A stretch of DNA of 33,202 nt from Limnohabitans planktonicus II-D5 (lineage in GTDB: Bacteria; Pseudomonadota; Gammaproteobacteria; Burkholderiales; Burkholderiaceae_C). This document shows, in pieces, positions 1 through 24,200 of this stretch. Each line of letters starts with the position of its first letter. Position 1 is the first letter of the stretch. The position numbers and the translations under genes are program-made. Location of the stretch: assembly GCF_001270065.2 (NCBI RefSeq), contig NZ_LFYT02000040.1:1-33202 (forward strand), written 5' to 3'. The notes beneath the pieces are model-generated. The model made no database searches, was not told the origin of the DNA, and worked only from the letters and a program-made list of their open reading frames with translations.

Positions 1-837
1 GACCTACCAATCACCGCCATCCCGTAGGTCGGCACTCGCAGAGTCCGACATTGTGGGTTGGGCACAAGCCCCTGTCGGGGTCTTCGACCGCCGACCTACA
101 AATCACCGCCATCCCGTAGGTCGGCACTCGCAGAGTCCGACATGGTGGGTTCGGCACAAGCCCCTTGTCGGGGTCTTCGACCACCGACCTACCAATCACC
201 GCCATCTTGTAGGTCGGTACTCGCAGAGTCCGACATGGTGGGTTCAGCACAGGCCCCTGTCGGGGTCTTCGACCACCGACCTACCAATCACCGCCATCTT
301 GTAGGTCGGCACTCGCAGAGTCCGGCAATGTGGGTTCGGCACAGGCCCCTGTCGGGGTCTTCGACCGCCGACCTACCAATCACCGCTATCTCGTAGGTCG
401 GTACTCGCAGAGTCCGACAATGTGGGTTGGGCACAAGCCCCTGTCGGGGTCTTCGACCGCCGACCTACCAATCACCGCCATCTTGTAGGTCGGCACTCGC
501 AGAGTCCGACATGGTGGGTTCGGCACAGGCCCCTGTCGGGGTCTTCGACCACCGACCTACCAATCACCGCCACCTTGTAGGTCGGTACTCGCAGAGTCCG
601 ACATGGTGGGTTCGGCACAGGCCCCTGTCGGGGTCTTCGACCACCGACCTACCAATCACCGCCACCTTGTAGGTCGGCACTCGCAGAGTCCGACAACGTG
701 GGTTCGGCACAGGCCCCTTGTCGGGGTCTTCGACCACCGACCTACCAAACACCGCCATCTTGTAGGTCGGCACTCGCAGAGTCCGACATTGTGGGTTCGG
801 CACAGGCCCCTGTCGGTGTCTTCGACCGCCGACCTGC
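1..837. repeat. REP/BIME-like array 1: nine tandem 92-93 bp units of paired inverted GTAG-headed hairpins
   Basis: The tetranucleotide GTAG followed by GTCGG recurs at 24, 116, 209, 301, 393, 485, 577, 669 and 762. Each unit holds two hairpins in opposite orientation. The first has the GTAG head on the left, outer arms GTCGG/CCGAC, inner arms ACTC/GAGT and loop GCA. The second is read towards a CTAC end, with outer arms GTCGG/CCGAC, inner arms GGTC/GACC and loop TTC. They are separated by about 24 bp (GGGTTCGGCACAGGC) and about 16 bp (AATCACCGCC). A short REP that starts with GTAG and folds into a hairpin is the known layout of GTAG-type REP elements mobilised by RAYT (REP-associated tyrosine) transposases, and two inverted REPs form a BIME. 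No RAYT gene lies in the window. The first bases are the tail of a further unit, so the array continues to the left. Open frames across the array are repeat translations, not genes. Confidence 0.85.
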
Positions 838-1043
838 ACCATCTTTGAGCAATTCAAAACTTGAGCCTGCCGGACCAATAAGACCCATCTCATCCGATCG
901 CGGCTGCTGAAAACACCCAGCCCCTTCACGAACCAATACCCGCCCAAAGCTCGACACATATGTGCCTGATCCGCAAGCCCTTTGCGGTCGTACCCTGCTG
1001 CGAGAGGTCACGCGAACTAGCGGATGCAAGACCTTGATATTCA

Positions 1044-1069
1044 TGACACTGTTTGTGGGCACGGTGTCA
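1044..1069. promoter_or_regulatory. Inverted repeat TGACAC / GTGTCA
   Basis: Six-base arms TGACAC (1044-1049) and GTGTCA (1064-1069) are separated by 14 bp and followed by AAAAACCCC. The spacing suits either a protein dimer site or a weak hairpin. The TGACA/TGTCA half-sites recur at 1141, 1180 and 1189. Function is unknown. Confidence 0.35.
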
Positions 1070-1090
1070 AAAACCCCTTTGGCGCTCTCA

Positions 1091-1119
1091 AAAGCAGTCA
1101 CAAAACCCTGCTTTGTGAC
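1091..1119. promoter_or_regulatory. Two mutually exclusive hairpins
   Basis: AAAGCAG (1091-1097) can pair with CTGCTTT (1108-1114). GTCACAAA (1097-1104) can pair with TTTGTGAC (1112-1119). The two stems (7 and 8 bp, loops of 10 and 7 nt) share bases, so an RNA could form only one of them at a time. There is no U-tract directly behind either, so this is not a standard terminator. An attenuator-like role is possible but unproven. Confidence 0.3.
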
Positions 1120-1179
1120 GCCTGTAGACACGCCTTGAGCTGACATTTTGTGGTTTTTTGATCAAACCGCAAAAAAACC

Positions 1180-1193
1180 TGTCAAAAGTGTCA
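1180..1193. promoter_or_regulatory. Operator-like motif TGTCAAAAGTGTCA (motif A, copy 1)
   Basis: Two TGTCA half-sites lie 4 bp apart. The reverse complement of the motif at 20682-20695 differs from this one at a single base (TGTCAAAAGTGACA). On the reverse strand it contains a perfect -35 hexamer TTGACA, so a leftward promoter is conceivable, but I see no good -10 at the right distance. Sharing with the upstream region of the second giant gene is the main reason to list it. Confidence 0.4.
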
Positions 1194-1208
1194 AAAAAGT
1201 CATGGGCA

Positions 1209-1226
1209 TACCCCAATTGGGGGTTA
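1209..1226. promoter_or_regulatory. Palindrome CCCCAATTGGGG (motif B, copy 1)
   Basis: A perfect 12-bp palindrome (1211-1222) sits within TACCCCAATTGGGGGTTA, about 130 bp upstream of the OmpA start. The same core in TACCCCAATTGGGTA occurs at 20659-20673 upstream of the second giant gene. The form TACCCCA-AT-TGGGGGT resembles 7-2-7 sites of NarL/FixJ-type (LuxR-family HTH) response regulators. That family resemblance is inference. Confidence 0.45.
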
Positions 1227-1235
1227 TGACGTCAT
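1226..1235. promoter_or_regulatory. Palindrome ATGACGTCAT
   Basis: A perfect 10-bp palindrome directly abuts motif B. It may be a second regulator site or part of a composite operator. It has no counterpart next to the second copy of motif B. Confidence 0.3.
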
Positions 1236-1342
1236 GAAATTCTCAGTATCTTCAGAATCAAATTGCTTTATTCAACAAAAAACACAAGACCTAAATATTG
1301 TGAGCGATTGATGTTTTTGTGGTGTACGGCACCGCAAACATT

Positions 1343-1346
1343 GGAG
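1343..1346 (+). promoter_or_regulatory. Ribosome binding site GGAG that decides the OmpA start
   Basis: GGAG ends directly before an ATG at 1347, which is too close for initiation there, but it lies 6 nt before the in-frame GTG at 1353. This favours GTG 1353 over ATG 1347 and over the upstream TTG at 1263. Confidence 0.55.
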
Positions 1347-1352
1347 ATGTCA

Positions 1353-2351
1353 GTGAAAACAAAAAAACTGCTGAAAAATTGGAGCCAAGCTTTGCTCACT
1401 GAATTGTCGGTGTGGGCAGCGCTGTGTCTGTTGCTGGCTCCTGTGCAGCTCAAATCACAACCTGCACACCCTGTGAGTGTAGAGGCCAAGCATGCAGGAG
1501 TGACGGCGCAAATTGATGTGCTGGGTCAGGCCTTTCGTGCGCCTGCGCCAGTGGCAAGGGATCAGGCACGCATCATTGTTTACCGAACCAATGACAACCG
1601 CTTGCCCGGTGCCACCAGCATTTTCATTGATGACCGTTACCACGCATCACTGGTGCGCGGTGCCTGGAGCGCTTTGTGCTACCGCGTGGGCAACATAGAA
1701 ATAGGCGCACGCCAAATGGATGCCGCCAACCGTCCCAAAGACCTGGTCGATGCCATCACAGTCACGAGATTGGAGGGCGGCACCACCCACTATTTCAAAG
1801 TGCAGGACGTCAACGGACGCCCGGTCATGCAGCCCATACCCGCTGTCAGAGCGCAGCAGGAAAACAGCGCTGCGCTGGAGCAAATTCACACCGTCTCCCG
1901 CATAGCGCAGGAGTGCCGCATTGACAACTCGCCGCAGCGTCAACGCGTCACCGAAGAAATCACGCTGGGTGCGCACACCTTGTTTGCCTTTGACCGCTCT
2001 GACCCGGCGGCCATGACCGAACAAGGCGTGAGGTCCATCAATGACATGGTCGACAAAATCCAGCGCGACTTTTTGGATTTGGAACACATGCACCTGATTG
2101 GGCATGCAGACCCCTTGGGCAAAAAAGATGCCAATGAAATGCTGGGCATCAACCGTGCGCGCACGGTCAAGCAATACATCGAACGAAGGTCACTGCCCGG
2201 TGTGCGCATCACCACCGAAGGGCGAGGCGACCGTGAACCGATTGTCACGAACTGCTCCCCCATAGATACCCCAGAAAGCATTCGCTGCAACCTGCCTAAT
2301 CGGCGCGTGGTTGTGCAAGTCACGGGCATCAAACGCAACCTCAACCAGTGA
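1353..2351 (+). CDS. Exported OmpA-family protein with C-terminal peptidoglycan-binding domain
   Basis: The product is about 332 residues from GTG 1353. The N-terminus looks like a Sec signal peptide: a basic KTKK start, a hydrophobic stretch ending in ALCLLLAPV, and possible cleavage after SQPA. No lipobox is present. Residues ~72-155 (IIVYR, IFIDDRYHASL) resemble a small beta-rich domain of the DUF2846/PEGA kind, with low certainty. Residues ~201-328 are an OmpA-like domain: FAFD, then GHADPLG, then NRARTVKQYI, GRGDREP and NRRVVVQV. The Asp of GHAD and the Arg of NRAR match the two residues that bind diaminopimelate in OmpA. There is no beta-barrel, so it is probably periplasmic or outer-membrane associated and held to peptidoglycan. 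It precedes the giant adhesin gene by 192 bp on the same strand. OmpA-like genes next to type I-secreted adhesins are a recurring arrangement, and a supporting role for the adhesin or its exporter is inference. Confidence 0.85.
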   Translation: MKTKKLLKNWSQALLTELSVWAALCLLLAPVQLKSQPAHPVSVEAKHAGVTAQIDVLGQAFRAPAPVARDQARIIVYRTNDNRLPGATSIFIDDRYHASLVRGAWSALCYRVGNIEIGARQMDAANRPKDLVDAITVTRLEGGTTHYFKVQDVNGRPVMQPIPAVRAQQENSAALEQIHTVSRIAQECRIDNSPQRQRVTEEITLGAHTLFAFDRSDPAAMTEQGVRSINDMVDKIQRDFLDLEHMHLIGHADPLGKKDANEMLGINRARTVKQYIERRSLPGVRITTEGRGDREPIVTNCSPIDTPESIRCNLPNRRVVVQVTGIKRNLNQ

Positions 2352-2543
2352 TGACAAGAACATGGTGACCCTCATCGCCCCCCATCTGAGCCAACGCCCG
2401 CATGAGCGGGTTGTTGCGTTGGTGCAGATGTTTCAAGGCGCATCGGCACCCGGTCACTGCATGGGCGCCCAAGCGCCTGACCATCCAATCACAGCCCTGT
2501 GCCTGGCACAGGACGGTGGTGCTGAAGACAGCAAAGCATAACT
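2352..2543 (+). other. Intergenic gap with a hairpin (2392-2416)
   Basis: CCCGC (2397-2401) and GCGGG (2406-2410) pair around loop ATGA, with further CAAC/GTTG pairing outside (2392-2395 with 2413-2416). The tail TTGTTGCGTT is only partly T-rich, so it could be a weak terminator or attenuator between the OmpA and adhesin genes. No promoter is evident, so co-transcription is possible. Confidence 0.4.
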
Positions 2544-19571
<17,028 letters not shown>

Positions 19572-19609
19572 ACCCCCCGGAGCCCGCCCCATGGTCACCC
19601 GCCTTGACA

Positions 19610-20469
19610 GGTCACCGGCTTCAGCCCCGACAGGTGCCTGTGCCGGAGCCTGCAACGTCGGAGCTGAAGCTACCGACCTACGAGGGACATGTATGGGTGG
19701 GTCGGCGGCTTCGGCCACGACGGGGGCCTGTGCCGGAGCCTGCAATGTCGGAGCTGAAGCTACCGACCTACGAGGGACATGTATGGGTGGGTCGGCGGCT
19801 TCGGCCACGACGGGGGCCTGCGCCGGAGCCCGCAATGTCGGAGCTGAAGCTACCGACCTACGAAGGCACGGTATGCGTAGGTCGGTGGTCGAAGACCCCG
19901 ACGTTTGCATGCAAAGCTCAAACGAAGATGACGGGCGATGGTGGTGGAACGGGCAAGTGTCGGACTCTGCGAGTACCGACCTACGAGGGACATGTATGGG
20001 CGGGTCGGCGGCTTCGGCCACGACGGGGGCCTGCGCCGGAGCCCGCAATGTCGGAGCTGAAGCTACCGACCTACGAGGGACATGTATGGGCGGGTCGGCG
20101 GCTTCGGCCACGACGGGGGCCTGCGCCGGAGCCCGCAATGTCGGAGCTGAAGCTACCGACCTACGAGGGACATGTATGGGTGGGTCGGCGGCTTCGGCCA
20201 CGACGGGGGCATGTGCCGGAGCCTGCAATGTCGGAGCTGAAGCTACCGACCTACGAGGGACATGTATGCGTAGGTCGGTGGTCGAAGACCCCGACGTTTG
20301 CATGCAAAGCTCAAACGAAGATGACGGGCGATGGTGGTGGAATGGGCAAGTGTCGGACTCTGCGAGTACCGACCTACGGGGCTGCTTTTGTTGTAGGTCG
20401 GCGGTCGAAGACCCCGACATGGGCCTGCGCCCAAGCCCGAAACCTCGGCGCTCAAGCGACCGATCTGCG
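19610..20469. repeat. REP/BIME-like array 2 with nested 90/123/393 bp periodicity, opposite in orientation to array 1
   Basis: Hairpin pairs end in CCGACCTAC near 19673, 19763, 19853, 19976, 20066, 20156, 20246 and 20369. The spacings are 90, 90, 123, 90, 90, 90 and 123. The 90-bp unit has arms GGC/GCC with loop TTCG and arms AGCT/AGCT. The 123-bp unit (GTAG heads at 19877 and 20270) has the same two hairpins as array 1 (GGTC/GACC and ACTC/GAGT) on the opposite strand, with a longer spacer that holds the palindrome TTTGCATGCAAA (19904-19915, 20297-20308). Three 90-bp units plus one 123-bp unit form a 393-bp superunit present twice. A final, partly decayed pair occupies 20393-20469. The array starts 39 bp after the adhesin stop codon, and its hairpins may also limit read-through. 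Frames across it are not genes. Confidence 0.85.
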
Positions 20470-20658
20470 AGACACCAGCAAGTCGGCGGCCGCGCCGCGC
20501 AAGGACCTGCAACAACAGCCCTGCAGTTCAAAAATCATGCCCAAAGCAATGATTATGTTGAATTTATCAATTAATTCCAGGCCTTGGCATGCGCCGAAAC
20601 AAGGTCTATCGGGTTTCGTCAGCAAGCTGAAAAAAATTCGCCAAAAAAGTGCATTGAT

Positions 20659-20673
20659 TACCCCAATTGGGTA
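20659..20673. promoter_or_regulatory. Palindrome TACCCCAATTGGGTA (motif B, copy 2)
   Basis: The core CCCAATTGGG is identical to that at 1212-1221. Here it lies about 530 bp upstream of the second giant gene and 8 bp before motif A copy 2. The two copies are the only instances I noticed. Confidence 0.45.
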
Positions 20674-20681
20674 TTTTGTAA

Positions 20682-20695
20682 TGTCACTTTTGACA
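20682..20695. promoter_or_regulatory. Operator-like motif TGTCACTTTTGACA (motif A, copy 2)
   Basis: A perfect inverted repeat TGTCA-N4-TGACA whose right arm overlaps a consensus -35 TTGACA. Its reverse complement matches 13 of 14 bases at 1180-1193. A repressor or activator bound here would act directly on the promoter. Confidence 0.45.
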
Positions 20696-20719
20696 ATAAC
20701 CTCAAGCAAAGTTGATACA
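20690..20719 (+). promoter_or_regulatory. Possible promoter for the second giant gene
   Basis: A perfect -35 TTGACA (20690-20695) is followed after 18 bp by GATACA (20714-20719), a weak -10. It would leave a leader of nearly 480 nt that contains the decayed REP hairpins. Confidence 0.35.
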
Positions 20720-20921
20720 AATGCCAAAAAAGATCGTCGAAATGAATCCGATCACTTTTTTGAGTTTGGGTTGGGTTTCCATAAATCGGTAGAGATTTGA
20801 TGAATACCCACTCACTCCCATACAAGGTGCCACTCGCTGAAAGGTGCAAACCACAGCAGGTGGCTTTGTCACGTCTGGACGGCGTGTGTGCGCATGCGGG
20901 CGCTGTGCGTTCGCGCCAAAG

Positions 20922-21090
20922 CGTCGGACTCTTTGAGTGCCGACCTGCGCCAAGCCACAGCCACCCCCCAAGCCACCGTGACCTCGTCGGTCGCCGCTCG
21001 AAGATCAAGGCAAATGTTTGCCAGACCGCAGCGCATCGATCAGCAATGTCGGTCAGCGGGCCCTGTCGGACTCTTCGAGTGCCGACCTAC
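20922..21090. repeat. Three decayed or isolated GTAG-family REPs upstream of the second giant gene
   Basis: A hairpin with outer arms GTCGG/CCGAC, inner arms ACTC/GAGT and loop TTT occupies 20922-20947. A further intact copy with loop TTC and the CTAC end lies at 21065-21090. Between them, 20986-21011 aligns with the GGTC/GACC hairpin but has lost several pairing bases. Orientation is that of array 2. Confidence 0.7.
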
Positions 21091-21186
21091 GCAGCCCAGC
21101 CGACCTGCGCTTACCCGTCAGCCACCCCCATTTCTTCCAACACCCCCGCCGCCAGCCACTGCTGCGCTGCATTGAACTGAATCACT

Positions 21187-21198
21187 GAGAGAGAGAGA
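21187..21198 (+). promoter_or_regulatory. Shine-Dalgarno made of a (GA)6 dinucleotide repeat
   Basis: Six GA units end 5 nt before ATG 21204. GAGAG is a good anti-Shine-Dalgarno partner, and the repeated form offers several registers. An in-frame TGA at 21186-21188 partly overlaps the repeat and rules out a longer protein in this frame. Confidence 0.65.
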
Positions 21199-21203
21199 CC
21201 TGT

Positions 21204-24200
21204 ATGAACGACATGAGCAACCCCTTCATCGCCATCACATCGAGCAAAGCCAACCTGGCTATGGGCGAGACCACCACGCTTTCTTTTGCGCTCAGTGAAG
21301 CCAGCACCAATTTCACGGCTTCGGACGTCACCGTCGTGGGCGGCACGCTCTCCAACTTCACGGGCAGCGGCAGCAACTACAGCGCCACCTTCACGCCGAG
21401 TGCCAACGTGTCCAGTGCGTTCATCATGGTCGGCAGCGACACCTTCAGCAACGCCGCCGGCACGCTCAACAAGGACGGTGCCGACACCAACAACGGCTCG
21501 TCCTTCAGCATCGGTCTGCTGTGCAACACCGACGCCCCCGCCGAAAGCGTGGCCCCCACGGTGATGATCAGCAACACCAAAGCGCGTGTGAAGCCGGGTG
21601 AAACCGACATCATCACCTTCACGCTCAGCGAGGCCAGCAGCAACTTCACCGCCAGCGACGTGCGCATCATCGGCGGCACGCTCACCAACTTCACACAAAG
21701 CGCCACCAACCCGCTGGTCTACACCGCCACCTTCACGCCCGACCCCAAGTCGCTCAGCGCCGCGATCTTCATCGCCAGCGAAGCCTTCACCGACGCGGCG
21801 GGCAACTACAACATGGACGGCGGCGAACTCAACAACACCGCCTCCATTGCCATCCAGTGCAAGATCGACACCACACCGCCCACCATCATCGTCAGCGCCG
21901 ACAAATCCGCCCTGGCCATGGGCCAGACCGCGGTCGTCACCTTCACCCTGAGCGAGCTGGCCACCGATTTTGCGGCCTCTGACATCACCGTCATGGGCGG
22001 CACCCTGAGCGGCTTTGCCCAAAGCGCCACCAACCCGCTGGTCTACACCGCCACCTTCACACCCGCAGCGGGCTCCATGAGCGGCGCGGTCTATGTGGCC
22101 AGCAACCGCTTCAGCGACGCCTCGGGCAACTTCAACGCCGACGGCAACGATGCCAACAACGCCACCACCTTCACCCTCGACATCGCGCCGCCCACCATCG
22201 CCATCACCAGCGACAAGTCCATCCTCAAAGCCGCAGACACGGCCACCATCACCTTCACGCTGAGCGAAATCAGCACCAACTTTGACGCCAGTGACATCGC
22301 TGTCACCGGCGGCACCCTGAGCGGCTTTGCCCAAAGCGCCAGCAACCCCTACGTCTACACCGCCATCTTCACGCCCGCAGCGGGCTCCACGGGTGCCACC
22401 GTTTCGGTGGCCAGCAACAAATTCAGCGACGCAGGCGGCAACCAAAACCAGGACGGCGCAGACGCCAACAACACCGTCAGCCTCACGGTCGACCAGACCC
22501 CGCCCACCATCATCGTCAGCAGCCCCAAGTCCAGCCTGGGGGCAGGGGAGACGGCCACCGTCACCTTCACCCTGTCTGAAGCCAGCAGCAACTTCACGCT
22601 CGACGACATCACCGTGGTCGGCGGCACCCTGAGCAACTTCACCGGCTCTGGCACCAGCTACAGCGCCACCTTCACCCCCACTGCCGGTGCCAGCACCGCC
22701 AGTGTCAAGGTCGACAGCAACAAATTCACCGACGCCGCAGGCAACCAGAATGCCGACGGCGCCGACGCCAACAACACCGTCAGCTTCAACCTCGACGTCA
22801 CGCCCCCGACCATCATCGTCAGCAGCGACAAGACCGATCTGCTCGCCGGTGAAACCGCCACCATCACCTTCACCCTGTCTGAGGCCAGCAACAACTTCAC
22901 GGCCAGCGACGTCACCGTCAACGGCGGCACCCTGAGCGGCTTTGTCCAAAGCGCCACCAACCCGCTGGTCTACACCGCCACCTTCACGCCCACCAGCACA
23001 GCCGCCAGCGCCATGATTTTGGTGAGCAGCAACACCTTCAGCGACGCGGCAGGCAACCTCAACAAAGACGGCTCGGACCTGAACAACGCCGTGGCCCTCA
23101 AGACCAACTGCCCCCCACCTGACACGGCACCCCCCACGATTGCCATCAGCACCGACAAGACCGCGCTGGGCACAGGTCAGACCGCCATGGTCACCTTCAC
23201 TCTGTCAGAGGCCAGCAGCGACTTCACCGCCACCGACATCACCGTCATGGGCGGCACGCTGAGCGGCTTTGCACAAAGCGCCACCAACCCCCTGGTCTAC
23301 ACCGCCACCTTCACACCCGCTGCAGGCTCCATCAGCGGTGCGGTCTACGTCTCCAGCAACAAATTCAGCGATGCAGCAGGCAACTTCAACGCCGACGGCA
23401 ACGATGCCAACAACGCCGCCACCTTCTCCATCGACGCCACGCCCCCCACCATCGCCATCAGCACCGACAAAGTCGACCTGCTGGTCGGCCAAACCGCCAC
23501 CATCACCTTCACCCTGAGTGAGGCCAGCAACAACTTCACGGCCAGCGACATCACCGTCAACGGCGGCACCCTGACAGGCTTTGCCCAAAGCGCCACCAAC
23601 CCGCTGGTCTACACCGCCACCTTCACGCCCACCAGCACAGGCGCCAGCGCCATGATTTTGGTGAGCAGCAACACCTTCAGCGACGCCGCAGGCAACCTCA
23701 ACAAAGACGGCGCTGACCTGAACAACGCCGTGGCCCTGAAGACCAACTGCCCACCGGCCGACAGCACCCCGCCCAGCATCGTCATCAGCAGCAACAAAGT
23801 GTTGCTGGACGAAGGCGAAACGGCCAGCATCAACTTCACCTTGTCTGAAGCCAGCACCGACTTCACCTTGGGCGACATCACCTGCCTGGGCGGCACGCTC
23901 AGCAACCTGCAAGGCTCGGGCACCAGCTACACCGCCACCTTCACGCCCTTTGCCACAGCGAAAAGTGCGGCCCTGTTCGTGGCCAGCTACAAATTCAGCG
24001 ATGCCGCCGGCAACTTCAACCTGGACGGCGCTGATGTCAACAATGCCGTCTCGCTGGGCATCCACTGCGAGATCAAACCCACCACGCCAGCAACACCCGC
24101 AGACACCACAGCGCCCACCATTGCCATCAGCAGCGCCAAAGCCCTGCTGGCCCAGGGCGAGACCACCACCGTCACCTTCACCCTGAGCGAAGACAGCAGC

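Larger units (their letters stand above)
838..1342. other. Non-coding region between REP array 1 and the OmpA gene
   Basis: I find no convincing gene in this roughly 500 bp stretch. It is more AT-rich than the flanking coding sequence, especially after 1140, and it carries several inverted repeats and TGTCA/TGACA half-sites that are listed separately. A reverse-strand frame from 1146 down to 742 (134 codons) runs into the REP array and resembles nothing I recognise, so I treat it as chance. No -35/-10 pair for the OmpA gene stands out. Confidence 0.6.
20470..20921. other. Non-coding region between REP array 2 and the decayed REPs
   Basis: An AT-rich stretch (especially 20530-20790) without a convincing gene. 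It holds an inverted repeat AATCAT/ATGATT (20533-20538 and 20549-20554), the shared palindrome and operator-like motif, and a possible promoter, listed separately. A + frame from 20797 to 21180 crosses the decayed REPs and has no recognisable product. Confidence 0.55.

Noticed and set aside
1..837. CRISPR array
   Set aside because: The period is regular, but the sequences between hairpins are themselves conserved from unit to unit, so there are no unique spacers. No cas gene is in the window.
742..1146. Reverse-strand gene of 134 codons
   Set aside because: It runs into REP array 1, has no recognisable motif, and its upstream TTGACA lacks a convincing -10. A real small gene cannot be fully excluded.
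19572..19609. Intrinsic terminator directly after the first adhesin
   Set aside because: No stem followed by a T-tract. The REP hairpins further on may serve instead.
19591..20574. Cys/Ala/Gly-rich repeat protein on the + strand
   Set aside because: It is the translation of REP array 2. The 90- and 123-bp units are multiples of three, which keeps a frame open by chance.
20797..21180. 127-codon + strand gene before the second giant gene
   Set aside because: The frame crosses three REP remnants and shows no family resemblance or clear ribosome site.
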